A stretch of DNA of 64,000 nt from NCBI GenBank assembly GCA_018222965.1, contig JAAEZH010000014.1:60784-124783 (forward strand), given 5' to 3'. The notes below the pieces were generated by a model. That model ran no database searches. It was not told the DNA's origin and saw only the letters and a program-made list of their open reading frames with translations. This document shows positions 1 to 9,209 of this stretch, piece after piece; the first letter of the stretch is position 1; each line of letters starts with the position of its first letter. Made by a program: the position numbers and the translations under genes. This stretch comes from Bacteroidota bacterium. GTDB lineage: Bacteria > Bacteroidota > Bacteroidia > Chitinophagales > Saprospiraceae.

Positions 1-22
1 TCAGATTTAAAAGAAGGCATAT

Positions 23-101
23 CCGTTGAGCGTTGAGCGTTGAGAGAAGCTCCATTACTAATTAAAAACTAAAAATTCAGCATTCAATATTCAGCATTCT
101 A
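23..101. repeat. Degenerate 7-bp tandem repeats at the window edge
   Basis: Positions 23-46 hold three copies of the heptamer GTTGAGC. Positions 60-101 read as consecutive heptamers (ATTAAAA, ACTAAAA, ATTCAGC, ATTCAAT, ATTCAGC, ATTCTAC). The same families recur at about 25.37, 25.64 and 30.38 kb in intergenic DNA. They resemble short tandemly repeated repetitive sequences known from cyanobacteria. Function unknown. Confidence 0.6.
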
Positions 102-150
102 CCAACCTTCGCTCTTTCGAGCTTTGGCAGGCAAGCATTCTACACTAGCA

Positions 151-1509
151 TCATTCATTAATCGACTTCAAAAAATCCACTCCCAACTCCCCATTCATCT
201 CCACCCAGATTTCCAGATAATCGATTTTGACCAGCGCCAAGCGGACTTCCAATTCAGACAAATTGCCGTCGAGCTGAATGCCATTTCCCAGGTCGTTGGA
301 TTCAATCTGCCCCTGCACCGTTTCTCGAAGGATTTCCAGATTGTCGTTGAGGAATTGATCCATTTGCTTTTTCAATTCCTTTTCGAGCTTACCCTTCATC
401 AACCAGGCTACACTTTTATACAGTAGGTTCCCGGTCTTGACATCAACTTTTTCCAGTTCTATTTCAAACTTTTCATCGCGTCTGACATACTTTGGCCGCA
501 TCAACAATTCTACACTTCCGTTGAATGCCCCCTCCATAGAAGTCTCCACCGCCATTTTATTTCCTTTCCCGTAAATATCAATATCGGTAATGGTTACTTC
601 GCGGCTGCCTTGTGAAAAGGTTTGTCCAATAAGTGCTTCGCTGGCCATCGCCTTTGCTTCGTCATAGGGAATCTCTGTACGGATGAAAATAGAAAATCCG
701 CCACCCGGCTCCTGCATCCAGTGAAAAGCAGGTAATTCCGGCGGACGTTGATAATTTGGCTCCCGGCCAATGTATACCTCCGGACGCGCTTTCAGGGTAA
801 GGACTGAAGACCAGGTGTGTCCGTCTGACACCAAACGGGTCATGCCCAGCGAAAGAGGTTGCAACAACATCCAGCTTGGATACTCTTCCGACAAGCCAAA
901 AGGTTGGTATAACTGTTGCCAGACGGCATCAATCTCGGCCCGCAAGTTAAGTTGATTGGCGATCTGATCATCAATAGCCGTTTCGATCAATTCCCGGGAT
1001 CTTTCCAGTGCCTTGTCGGCAACGGCTTCCACCGGCAAATTTACAAAGCCCACTTTCAGGCGGGGCTTTTCGAGCCACTCATGCTCAAGCACGCGGGTAG
1101 CCGTTACAAATGTCCAGTCAGTACCAATGTCATAAGTGGTGCGCAGTTTTACATCGATCTGCCCCTCTCCTTCCACATTCGCCAGACGGAAGGGCTTTTT
1201 CAGCCAGACATTCATCGGAACGGTATATTCGATGCCGTTTTCAACCACCTGCAATTGGATGTCTTCTCTTTTGCTTGCGCGAATGTGCAGGTTTTCTCCA
1301 TCGGCTTTTTCGTCTTCAAAGAGAATCTCTCCCAATTGAGTATTGAGATCATTTTGAAGGCTCAAAAGGTCTATGCTTATCGGAACCTGAACCTCCGAAA
1401 TTGGCGGATTATCAGGATCGAGTTTGAAATCGCTCATAGCTTTTCGGTTTTGGCTTCCGCAGCCAAGGCCAATAATTAATAGAAACAAAAAGGAAACAGT
1501 CTTGCGCAT
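151..1509 (-). CDS. DUF4403 family lipoprotein
   Basis: A 452-residue protein resembling the DUF4403 family of Bacteroidota envelope proteins, whose molecular role is not established. The start is placed at the ATG at 1509 because it opens a short signal sequence ending in an IGLGC lipobox-like site with Cys17; an upstream ATG would add 27 residues ahead of that signal. The rest is a soluble beta-rich sequence with internally similar halves, and contains no catalytic motif I recognise. It probably sits in the periplasm anchored to a membrane. It is divergent from the PDZ protein at 1643, sharing a gap of about 130 bp. Family assignment is from sequence feel only, so moderately sure. Confidence 0.65.
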   Translation of the reverse strand: MRKTVSFLFLLIIGLGCGSQNRKAMSDFKLDPDNPPISEVQVPISIDLLSLQNDLNTQLGEILFEDEKADGENLHIRASKREDIQLQVVENGIEYTVPMNVWLKKPFRLANVEGEGQIDVKLRTTYDIGTDWTFVTATRVLEHEWLEKPRLKVGFVNLPVEAVADKALERSRELIETAIDDQIANQLNLRAEIDAVWQQLYQPFGLSEEYPSWMLLQPLSLGMTRLVSDGHTWSSVLTLKARPEVYIGREPNYQRPPELPAFHWMQEPGGGFSIFIRTEIPYDEAKAMASEALIGQTFSQGSREVTITDIDIYGKGNKMAVETSMEGAFNGSVELLMRPKYVRRDEKFEIELEKVDVKTGNLLYKSVAWLMKGKLEKELKKQMDQFLNDNLEILRETVQGQIESNDLGNGIQLDGNLSELEVRLALVKIDYLEIWVEMNGELGVDFLKSINE

Positions 1510-1642
1510 ATGGATGGTTTGATGCATGCAGGGAAGCTCAAAAATAAAAGATTTCGCGAAGCTGACAATTTCCTGATAATTCGGGTGCAACTACAAGTGT
1601 TAAGACTTTGTCCTTGATCACGAATCAGAAATACAGAATGCT

Positions 1643-3544
1643 ATGCTTCGCAATTTAATTTACATCGCAGTATTGCTGCTGGGGGGCAGCTTTACTGCCT
1701 CCGCCCAAACCCAGTATCGGGTTTTGCCCATGCCTCTGGAAGATGGAGGCAACCGGGCCTTTTTAGGTATAATGTCCGAAAAGATTTCGAAAGAGAAAGC
1801 CGAAAAGCTTGGTTTCGATAATCCGTACGGAAGTTATGTCAGCAGCGTCATTAATAATACCGCTGCTGAAAAAGCCGGTATCCGTCCCTTTGACTACATC
1901 TACGGCATCGACGATGATGTCACCAGCCGTACTGTCAACCTCGCCAGCCTGCTTGGAAATTACGAGCCGGGCGACAAGATTGATGTACACCTTATCCGCA
2001 GTGGCAGCAAACGCAAAATCAAAGCCACGCTGGGTACCAGGGAAGATGCCGACTATTCGGCGAAAGCCAAAGAGGAAGATGCTTTCTTTGGAGTGTCACC
2101 GGCTTATTCATCAACCAAAGCAGCCGACGGTGCGCTTATTAATGTTGTCGACGGCAGCAGTGCCCAACGCATTGGCCTAAAAAATGGCGACATCATCGTG
2201 GAATTTAACGGCCACCGCATCCTCGACTGGACCGACCTGACCATCGCCATCAATATGGCTGGCGCCGGCAAATCGATCAGTGTAAACTACATCCGCAACG
2301 GCAACAAAGGGAATGCCACCGGTCTTATGGGATCAGCATCTGATCGCAGCGGACAAAAACGCGAACCGATCGTAGTTGCGCCCAATCCGGGTGAAAAAGC
2401 TTTCCTCGGAGTCGTTTCCGATCGCCTTTCAACCGATAAAGTTCGGAAACTCGGTCTCGAAAACCCTTATGGCTATTACATCACCGAAGTAGTGGAAGGT
2501 TCTGCGGCACACCATGCAGGCCTGCAACCTATGGATTACCTCTACGGCATTGACCAATACCGCGTGGGTGAGGAAGTAAGCCTGGGCACGCTGCTCAAGA
2601 AATTTGAACCGGGAGAAGCCGCAACCGTACACTACGTACGCAAGGGCAAAGCCCGGACTTCAAAAGTGAACTTCACATCCAAGTCGGAAGTAAAAAAGTC
2701 GACCAAAGACAAAGAAAGTAAGGCTCCCAATGCCTGCGAGAAACCTTTCCTGGGTATTATGCAGGGCTATGATGAGGACCCCAATGATGTCAGCGGGGTG
2801 CAGGTTAATATCGTAGAAAACTCTTCTGCGGAAGATGCAGGTCTCGAAGACGGCGACATTATTATGGCCCTCAACGGCTATTGTATGGTTGACTGGGACG
2901 ACATTACCCTGGTACTGAAACAATTAAAACCAGGCGATCCCCTGCGTATTGATTATTCGCACCACAATCAGGTCCAATCGGCCAATGTCAAAATCAAATC
3001 CTACAGCGAAACCAAGAAGTGTGACGATTGCGACTGTGGGAAAAAAGAATACAGCATCCGCATCGACACCAGAGAAGTGGAAGATGATCTCGAAGAGTTG
3101 GGAGATGACCTCGAAGAGCTCGGTGAAGATTTGGGCGAGATGATCCGCATTCGCACCCGGGGCTATGATATTGAAACCGTGGATGTATCCTCTTATGAGG
3201 TAGCTGTTTCACAGGCAGACGCGGCTGAGTTAAACCAACTTAATGTCAACTACGGCACGGATCTGTCTACCCGACAAGACCTGGGGCTCAAATCTATCCG
3301 TATTGCAGCCTATCCCGAACAGCAGGAGTTCCGCCTGGCTTTTGACCTCGCAAGTGTTGGAACAACCAGCGTGGAAATATACAATCAGAAAGGACGCCGC
3401 ATTTATCAATATGAGGCTTCCGGGTTTAGCGGTCCTTTTGAAGATGTGGTAAATATTGGGCAGAACGGCCCCGGTGATTATTACTTGTACATACGCCAGG
3501 ATGGCAAATCTGCGGTACGTAAAATCCGACTGACCGAAAAATAA
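1643..3544 (+). CDS. Secreted protein with four PDZ domains and a T9SS-like C-terminal domain
   Basis: A 633-residue protein with a signal peptide (cleavage near residues 20-22, ASAQ). Four PDZ domains lie at about 38-127, 140-225, 253-345 and 368-450. Domains 1 and 3 resemble each other (FLGI or FLGV start, NPYGxY, FDYIYGID or MDYLYGID), as do 2 and 4 (SSAxxxGLxxGDII), so the protein arose by duplicating a PDZ pair. An acidic stretch of repeated DLEELG units follows at about 478-505. The last ~85 residues look like a T9SS sorting domain (VEIYNQKGRRIYQY, then a GDYYLYI strand). No protease domain is visible, so it is probably a binding or scaffold protein rather than a DegP-type protease. Confidence 0.75.
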   Translation: MLRNLIYIAVLLLGGSFTASAQTQYRVLPMPLEDGGNRAFLGIMSEKISKEKAEKLGFDNPYGSYVSSVINNTAAEKAGIRPFDYIYGIDDDVTSRTVNLASLLGNYEPGDKIDVHLIRSGSKRKIKATLGTREDADYSAKAKEEDAFFGVSPAYSSTKAADGALINVVDGSSAQRIGLKNGDIIVEFNGHRILDWTDLTIAINMAGAGKSISVNYIRNGNKGNATGLMGSASDRSGQKREPIVVAPNPGEKAFLGVVSDRLSTDKVRKLGLENPYGYYITEVVEGSAAHHAGLQPMDYLYGIDQYRVGEEVSLGTLLKKFEPGEAATVHYVRKGKARTSKVNFTSKSEVKKSTKDKESKAPNACEKPFLGIMQGYDEDPNDVSGVQVNIVENSSAEDAGLEDGDIIMALNGYCMVDWDDITLVLKQLKPGDPLRIDYSHHNQVQSANVKIKSYSETKKCDDCDCGKKEYSIRIDTREVEDDLEELGDDLEELGEDLGEMIRIRTRGYDIETVDVSSYEVAVSQADAAELNQLNVNYGTDLSTRQDLGLKSIRIAAYPEQQEFRLAFDLASVGTTSVEIYNQKGRRIYQYEASGFSGPFEDVVNIGQNGPGDYYLYIRQDGKSAVRKIRLTEK

Positions 3545-3627
3545 ACGAGTGTTTCTTGTGGCTTTTTGCCAGGCGGCTTTCGCCGAATAAACACTTAAAC
3601 TTAGGGTATTTTTTCTCATTATGCGTT

Positions 3628-3661
3628 GGGCTCTACCTTCACTGGTGGAGCCCCGTTTTTT
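3628..3661 (+). terminator. Hairpin terminator after the PDZ gene
   Basis: GGGCTC pairs with GAGCCC around a loop carrying an inner ACC/GGT pairing, followed by CG and six T. It lies about 85 bp after the stop at 3544. Confidence 0.55.
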
Positions 3662-3705
3662 GGGGGAATCAAAACATTTTTGGCTAAAGGATAAAACAAT
3701 GCTAA

Positions 3706-3919
3706 TGTGCGACCCGCTCCGCAGGTCGGCCTTAAATGGATAACCGTTGCAATGAGGGTGTGACCCGCATCCGCGGGTCATGATGCCTCCTTCTGTTAAA
3801 CCCATTCCAGCATTCGCACAATGAGCAATCTGAATGGATAACAAGGACCTGCGAAGCGGGTCCGACATCATTTGCACTAGCAGGAATGATATAGATCGAC
3901 CTGCGGAGCGGGTCGCACA
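3706..3919. repeat. Cluster of REP-like palindromes
   Basis: Between the PDZ and BNR genes (605 bp with no convincing gene) lie four related GC-rich hairpins. The outer two (3706-3728 and 3897-3919) are perfect 23-bp inverted copies with core GACCTGCGGAGCGGGTC. Inside are TGACCCGC-ATCC-GCGGGTCA near 3761-3780 and GGACCTGC-GAA-GCGGGTCC near 3845-3863. Each can fold alone, and the outer pair can fold together. This matches the layout of repetitive extragenic palindromes (BIME-like). No RAYT transposase is in the window. Confidence 0.7.
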
Positions 3920-4149
3920 TCCCTGTGGCAGTTGAGTCCCATCTGTCCATGAAAGCAAATTGCTCGCAATTACAAACCTAATGAAGACAACCCATCCAAT
4001 GCCCGGAGGATGTTTTTCACACAGCCAAATGCTGCATAGGCAGCTAAATACATCGCTGTAGTACCCCCTTGCCCTCCTGCCTACTATTTCTCTCCCGGCC
4101 TATGTATAACCAAAAACATTTGCCACTTTTGGGTACCAAATCAGCTTTT

Positions 4150-7100
4150 ATGAGAATTACTTCCTACCTAACCACTATCCTGCTGGCAGGATTTTGCCTG
4201 TTCCAAACGAATCCCCTTTCGGCGCAAGCCCAACAAGATGAAGCCTTTTACGATGCCCTCGAATACCGATGCGTAGGTCCGTTTAGAGGCGGACGCAGCT
4301 GTACCGTGAGCGGCGTAGCAGGCAAGCCCAACCTCTACTACTTCGGAGCTACCGGTGGCGGCGTTTGGCGAACCAAAGACGGCGGACGACACTGGGAAAA
4401 CATATCGGATGGATTCTTTGGAGGATCTATTGGAGCGATAGCTGTCAGCCCTTCCGATCCCAATGTGATTTACGCGGGCGGAGGAGAACAAACCCTGCGC
4501 GGTAATGTCTCCTATGGATACGGTATGTGGCGTTCTGTAGATGCCGGAAAAACCTGGAAGCAAATCGGACTGGAAGCGTCGAGACACATCTCTCGAATCC
4601 GGGTACATCCCAACAATCCCGACATCGTTTATGTGGCTGCATTGGGCAACATTTTTGCTCCAAATGAACAACGCGGAATCTTTCGCTCGACCGACGGCGG
4701 AGAAAACTGGGAGAAAATCCTGTACGTCAACGATCAAGCAGGAGCGGCAGATCTCATCTTTGATCCAAACAATCCCCGGATCTTATACGCCAGCACCTGG
4801 AATGTATATCGCAACCACTACGAGTTTTCAAGCGGCGGCGAAGGATCAGCCCTGTGGAAAAGCACCGATTCTGGTGACAGCTGGGAAAACATCTCTGAAA
4901 ACGAAGGATTGCCGGAGGGTACGCTGGGGGTTATAGGAGTAACGGTTTCGCCCGCAAACTCCGATCGGGTTTGGGCCATGGTAGAAGCCGATAAAGGCGG
5001 TGTATTCCGATCTGATGATGCCGGAGAGACCTGGAAACGCATCAATCAGGATCGATCCTTGCGCCAAAGAGCCTGGTATTACACCCGCATCTATGCCGAC
5101 CCGCAGGACGAAGATGTGGTTTATGTACTGAATGTGCGTTACCACAAATCCAAGGACGGCGGTAAAAGCTTTCAAGCCTATAATGCACCCCATGGAGACC
5201 ATCACGATCTATGGATCGCACCGGAAGATCCGGAGCGAATGATCATGGCTGATGATGGAGGCGCCCAGGTGACCTATGACGGCGGAGAAACCTGGTCTAC
5301 CTATTACAATCAACCCACTGCTCAGTTTTACCGGGTGACCGTAGACGATCATTTCCCTTTCCGGATTTATGCTGCCCAACAGGACAACAGCACGGTTCGC
5401 ATTGCTCATCGCACCAAAGGATATTCTATCGGAGAACGCGATTGGGAATCCACAGCCGGTTGTGAATGTGGCCACATTGCCGTTGACCCGCGCAATCCCG
5501 ACATCGTTTACGGCGGTTGTTACGACGGGCTCATCGAACGAAAAGACCACGAAAATGATATGAGCCGAAACATCTCCGTTTGGCCCGACAACCCAATGGG
5601 ACATGGCGTGGAAGGCATGCGCTATCGCTTTCAGTGGAACTTTCCCATTTTCATTTCTCCGCATGATCCGGGTAAGCTGTATGCTGCTTCTCATAGATTG
5701 CATGTGAGTCAAAATGAAGGACAAAGCTGGGAAATCATTAGCCCCGACCTCACCACAAACGACTCCACTAAAATGGGTTCTTCAGGTGGCCCCATTACCA
5801 AAGACAATACCTCCGTAGAATATTACTGCACCATTTTTGCTGCTGCCGAATCGCCGGTACAGGAAGGGGTGCTGTGGACAGGCTCCGACGACGGGCTGGT
5901 ACACGTATCCCGGGACGGCGGGGAGAATTGGACCAATGTAACGCCCTCCGGCTTACCGGAATGGGCACAGATAAACAGCATTGAGGCCAGTCCGTATGAT
6001 GCCGGAACCATGTACTTTGCTGCCACCCGATACAAACTGGGAGACTTTACTCCTTATCTCTTCCAAACAGATGACTTCGGAGAAACCTGGGAGCGCATCG
6101 ACAACGGAATCCCAAGAGATCATTTCACACGGGTAATCCGTTGTGACTCGGATCAGAAAGATATTTTATATGCCGGGACAGAGACAGGAATGTATATTTC
6201 ATTTGACAACGGACAAAACTGGCAATCGTTCCAATTGAATCTTCCAATTGTACCTATTACAGATCTGGCCGTTAAAGACGAGCATCTGGTGGTGGCTACA
6301 CAGGGACGTTCCATCTGGATACTGGATGATCTCCGCATTTTGAAGCAAATCAGCCCGGATCTTTCAAAAGAGGATTTCCACCTGTTCCAGCCTATGCCGG
6401 CTTACCGAATGGATGGCGGCCAGGCTCGAAATTCAGGCAACAACGGCACCAATCATGCAGGTGGCGTGCAACTCTACTACTATCTGCCGGACCTGGCCGA
6501 TAGTATCGAAGTAGCTTTGAGCTTTAAGGATAGTGCAGGGAATGAGATTCGCCGCTTTTCAACGAAGGCTAAAGAAAAAAAGGACAAACTAAAAACGGAA
6601 GCCGGTTCCAACCGCTATATCTGGGATATGCGCCACCCGGGTGGAGAAAGCTTTGAAGGTATGATTCTCTGGTGGGCCAGCCTTCGGGGGGGAAAAGTAC
6701 TTCCTGGTAATTACACGGCTGAGTTGCAAGTCGGCGACCAGATCAAAAGCACCTCATTTGAAATCCGAAAGGACCCGCGAAGTATGGCAAGTATGGCCGA
6801 TATGAGGGCGCAGGAAGCCTTTACAAAGGAAGTGCTTGATAAAGTATCGGAAGCACATACCTCTATCGGCAAAATCAAAGACCTGCGTCAGCAGATTGAC
6901 AACTACACCGGGCGATTGGAGGAAGCCGACAAATACGAAGGTCTAAAGGAGCTGGCAGCAGAGATTGATTCGGTTGTGACTTCCGTCGAAAAAGCGCTGT
7001 ATCAAACACAGAACCGATCCAGACAAGATCCTTTGAATTTCCCCATCCGCCTGACCAACAAACTGGCACACCTCAATTCGGTTACTTCGGGCGATTATCC

Positions 7101-7254
7101 GCCTACCGATCAGGCAGTGGCTGTAAAAGAAGAATTGATTGCCGACATTGATGCACAACTTCAGCAACTGGAAAGTGTTTTTACTGAGATGGTTCCACGC
7201 TTCAATAAACTGATTCGGGAGTTGGAGGCAGATACGATTATTTTGGAGGAATAG
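4150..7254 (+). CDS. Secreted BNR/sortilin-like beta-propeller protein
   Basis: A 1034-residue exported protein; the start at 4150 opens a clean signal peptide ending LSAQA, and an upstream in-frame ATG at 4069 would only lengthen it. Repeated Asp-box motifs (SxDxGxxW, for example STDGGENWE, SVDAGKTWK, SDDAGETWK) and NPDIVY-type strands mark two BNR/VPS10-like propellers through about residue 730. These proteins are often annotated as glycosyl hydrolases or sortilin-like, but no catalytic pair is evident. After the propellers comes a beta domain and then a helical region (about 870-1030). There is no obvious T9SS sorting domain, so it may stay periplasmic or be released another way. Substrate unknown. 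Confidence 0.75.
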   Translation: MRITSYLTTILLAGFCLFQTNPLSAQAQQDEAFYDALEYRCVGPFRGGRSCTVSGVAGKPNLYYFGATGGGVWRTKDGGRHWENISDGFFGGSIGAIAVSPSDPNVIYAGGGEQTLRGNVSYGYGMWRSVDAGKTWKQIGLEASRHISRIRVHPNNPDIVYVAALGNIFAPNEQRGIFRSTDGGENWEKILYVNDQAGAADLIFDPNNPRILYASTWNVYRNHYEFSSGGEGSALWKSTDSGDSWENISENEGLPEGTLGVIGVTVSPANSDRVWAMVEADKGGVFRSDDAGETWKRINQDRSLRQRAWYYTRIYADPQDEDVVYVLNVRYHKSKDGGKSFQAYNAPHGDHHDLWIAPEDPERMIMADDGGAQVTYDGGETWSTYYNQPTAQFYRVTVDDHFPFRIYAAQQDNSTVRIAHRTKGYSIGERDWESTAGCECGHIAVDPRNPDIVYGGCYDGLIERKDHENDMSRNISVWPDNPMGHGVEGMRYRFQWNFPIFISPHDPGKLYAASHRLHVSQNEGQSWEIISPDLTTNDSTKMGSSGGPITKDNTSVEYYCTIFAAAESPVQEGVLWTGSDDGLVHVSRDGGENWTNVTPSGLPEWAQINSIEASPYDAGTMYFAATRYKLGDFTPYLFQTDDFGETWERIDNGIPRDHFTRVIRCDSDQKDILYAGTETGMYISFDNGQNWQSFQLNLPIVPITDLAVKDEHLVVATQGRSIWILDDLRILKQISPDLSKEDFHLFQPMPAYRMDGGQARNSGNNGTNHAGGVQLYYYLPDLADSIEVALSFKDSAGNEIRRFSTKAKEKKDKLKTEAGSNRYIWDMRHPGGESFEGMILWWASLRGGKVLPGNYTAELQVGDQIKSTSFEIRKDPRSMASMADMRAQEAFTKEVLDKVSEAHTSIGKIKDLRQQIDNYTGRLEEADKYEGLKELAAEIDSVVTSVEKALYQTQNRSRQDPLNFPIRLTNKLAHLNSVTSGDYPPTDQAVAVKEELIADIDAQLQQLESVFTEMVPRFNKLIRELEADTIILEE

Positions 7255-7271
7255 GAATAGGGTTAGGAGGT

Positions 7272-7290
7272 ATTAAACTAGTTAAACAGT
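7272..7290. repeat. Two-unit 9-bp repeat upstream of the membrane protein gene
   Basis: TTAAACTAG followed by TTAAACAGT, ending one base before the ATG at 7292. It matches the TTAAACGNN nonamer family seen near 28.4, 31.8, 61.6 and 63.97 kb. Confidence 0.35.
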
Positions 7291-7291
7291 T

Positions 7292-7771
7292 ATGAACATC
7301 AAGATCATAGAAATCATAGAACCTTTATCCAGCGGTTGGGGAATGGGCTTTTGGCTTTGCACCCTGTTGGCCCTGGCAGCGGGAGCCGGTATGTGGTTTT
7401 TCCTAAGTGGAAAGCCTCAGAAATGGACCTTAAACATCCGGATGCTGCTGGCCATGTTGTCTTTTTTTGCGTTGCTAATAGCCGGAGGCACTGCTTTTTT
7501 TACGGGTTGGCGGCAAATAAAGAAACAGCCGGTGATATTTTACGAGGAGCAGTTTGAAACGGCTTTTGGCAACACCCTGTATGCCGATGTGCGCAACATC
7601 AAGAAAGAGCGTATTCAGGAAACAGCCCCTTTTAACCCGATGATACAGAAAGGAGAAGCGGTCACCTTTTTGGTGATTAGAGGAAAGGGAGATCAGGTAC
7701 ACATGTTGTCTGAACAGGATTACCCGATAGATAAAATCGCTTATCGACTAAATGAACTGGTGCGAAAATAA
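7292..7771 (+). CDS. Small membrane protein, function unknown
   Basis: A 159-residue protein with two predicted membrane segments (about 18-38 and 47-70) and a soluble C-terminal domain of ~85 residues containing alternating strands (VTFLVIRGKGDQVHML). The layout is like small membrane-tethered PH-like proteins, but I do not recognise a named family. It follows the BNR protein by 37 bp and probably shares its transcript, ending at the terminator at 7833. Confidence 0.6.
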   Translation: MNIKIIEIIEPLSSGWGMGFWLCTLLALAAGAGMWFFLSGKPQKWTLNIRMLLAMLSFFALLIAGGTAFFTGWRQIKKQPVIFYEEQFETAFGNTLYADVRNIKKERIQETAPFNPMIQKGEAVTFLVIRGKGDQVHMLSEQDYPIDKIAYRLNELVRK

Positions 7772-7832
7772 CGGGGTCTGTATTGTTATGCTTCCCTTCT
7801 TAAAACCTCCCTGGTTGTTTTGCTTCATCCAT

Positions 7833-7870
7833 AAAAAAAGCGGCTCCCGTAAACGAGAGCCGCTTTTTTT
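7833..7870. terminator. Bidirectional intrinsic terminator
   Basis: A 14-bp perfect stem, seven A plus GCGGCTC pairing with GAGCCGC plus seven T, with a 10-nt loop. It separates the convergent genes ending at 7771 (+) and 7905 (-) and carries a T tract in both directions. Confidence 0.92.
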
Positions 7871-7904
7871 CTTCCTGCTAATCGCAGAAAGAAGGTTTAA
7901 TTTT

Positions 7905-8273
7905 TTATCTGACTTCCAGCCGCTTGCGCAGTACACCGGTAAAGGTACGGAGTTCTACTTCGTAGAAACCAGTGCCGTAAGCTGTGAGGTCAAGTTCGTA
8001 AATAGTATTTACAGGCAATTCTGACAAATCCTCGCGATACAACACATCTCCAAACTCACTAAGCAATACCAATTCTTTCAAATTGAGGCTAATGGTTTCA
8101 AAATCAATGTAGTATGTCATGCCGTCCTCACCAGCAAAAAGATTCAGAGAGGAAGAGTTAACTACGGGAGAAGCTCCCTTCTCTGTAAACTCTTCTTCGG
8201 AGGAAGACTGAGCGAATAAAATATTGGCAGAAAAGAAAAAAAGAAATCCTAAAAGGCAGTTGCGAAAGTTCAT
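7905..8273 (-). CDS. Small secreted beta protein resembling a stand-alone T9SS C-terminal domain
   Basis: A 122-residue protein with a signal peptide (residues 1-22, ending FAQS) and about 75 residues of beta sandwich. The fold pattern (ELVLLSEFGDVLYRED, then YELDLTAYGTGFYEVELRTFTGVLRKRLEV) is like the sorting domain normally found at the end of long T9SS cargo, yet no cargo precedes it. A terminator lies downstream and two good Bacteroidota promoters lie upstream, so it is an independently expressed gene rather than a fragment. Function unknown; it could be a DUF3244-like envelope protein. Confidence 0.65.
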   Translation of the reverse strand: MNFRNCLLGFLFFFSANILFAQSSSEEEFTEKGASPVVNSSSLNLFAGEDGMTYYIDFETISLNLKELVLLSEFGDVLYREDLSELPVNTIYELDLTAYGTGFYEVELRTFTGVLRKRLEVR

Positions 8274-8314
8274 GGCATTTTATTGTTTTGGAAAAGCTTT
8301 CGTCGAAACGATTA

Positions 8315-8344
8315 CAAAGCTACAGCAAAAATAGCGGTATCAAA
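8315..8344 (-). promoter_or_regulatory. Bacteroidota-type promoter for the gene at 7905-8273
   Basis: Reading leftwards, TTTG (8344-8341), an 18-bp spacer, then TAGCTTTG (8322-8315) match the -33/-7 consensus TTTG...TAnnTTTG. The predicted start site is near 8307, about 35 bp before the ATG. Confidence 0.55.
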
Positions 8345-8458
8345 AACGGGAAAATGTTAATAGATATTATGCGACATAAGCGCAAAAAAAATAATGCCTA
8401 AAAAATTTGACAAACACCCTTATCACCAAAGGAAAAAACGGGTACCTGAAGTATGTGC

Positions 8459-8488
8459 CAAATATAATTTCAGACAGACAAAAGCAAA
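8459..8488 (-). promoter_or_regulatory. Second Bacteroidota-type promoter upstream
   Basis: TTTG (8488-8485), an 18-bp spacer and TATATTTG (8466-8459) on the minus strand give another full match. It lies just beyond the Nudix gene stop and would make a leader of about 180 nt for the 122-residue protein. The 235-bp gap 8274-8508 otherwise holds no gene. Confidence 0.45.
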
Positions 8489-8508
8489 AAATGTGGAAAA
8501 AATTGAAA

Positions 8509-9138
8509 TTATTCGCCGAAAGGCCCGAAAACAGCCAAATAACGCTCCAACATGGCTCGAATACTGCGGTACATCACAGGATCGCTTTCCAGAAATCCGG
8601 CCGGGGCCTTCCAAACAGCCTCTTCTATATCTTCTTCTGTCTGGGGAATTAACTCCTGGACCGGAGCCTCCATGGCATACCAATAAGTAGGTTTGAGAAT
8701 TCGACGACCCTTCCGGTCTTTGTATGTATGCCAGGTCGTTTCGATCAACTCGCCAGCCTTCAGGTTTTCAACCCCTGTTTCTTCCCAAACTTCTCGGAGT
8801 GCTGCTTCTTTAGGCTTTTCCCCCGGATCGATCTTTCCCTTTGGAAGGTCCCAGCTGTCCCGACGGTAGATAAACAACACTTCCCTGGCCTCATTGCGAA
8901 CCACCCCTCCGGCTGCCTCCACTATTTTGTAAAGCCCCCTAAACGCCTCAAACAAGGCCTGGGGATCCGGGCTTATTAAAACCACTTTGCGATAGTGATT
9001 CGATTTTTCGAGGAGATCAATATAATGGTGGAGATATTTGATCTTCCCCCGGTAAGGAGCGATCAGGCAATCGGTTTCTTCTGCTCCTGGCGAGGAGGAA
9101 AAAACCAGGGGATTGTCATTGATATAGATTTTGTACAT
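8509..9138 (-). CDS. Nudix hydrolase
   Basis: A 209-residue cytoplasmic protein expected to cleave a nucleoside diphosphate linked to another moiety. The full Nudix box GX5EX7REUXEEXGU is present at about residues 101-123 (G101, E107, R115, E116, E119, E120, G122), preceded by the LPKGK lead-in. An N-terminal region of about 70 residues precedes the Nudix fold, which starts at AGGVV. Substrate cannot be read from sequence. It is divergent from pyrE across a 71-bp gap. Confidence 0.9.
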   Translation of the reverse strand: MYKIYINDNPLVFSSSPGAEETDCLIAPYRGKIKYLHHYIDLLEKSNHYRKVVLISPDPQALFEAFRGLYKIVEAAGGVVRNEAREVLFIYRRDSWDLPKGKIDPGEKPKEAALREVWEETGVENLKAGELIETTWHTYKDRKGRRILKPTYWYAMEAPVQELIPQTEEDIEEAVWKAPAGFLESDPVMYRSIRAMLERYLAVFGPFGE

Positions 9139-9209
9139 TTGCGCTTACGTCAAAAATGACCTGAAAATCCGGAAATATTTCCATCAGAAGCTGACAGGAA
9201 TTTTCACTT

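Noticed and set aside
3230..3958. 242-residue minus-strand ORF
   Set aside because: It spans the end of the PDZ gene, a terminator and the REP-like cluster, and has no recognisable domain.
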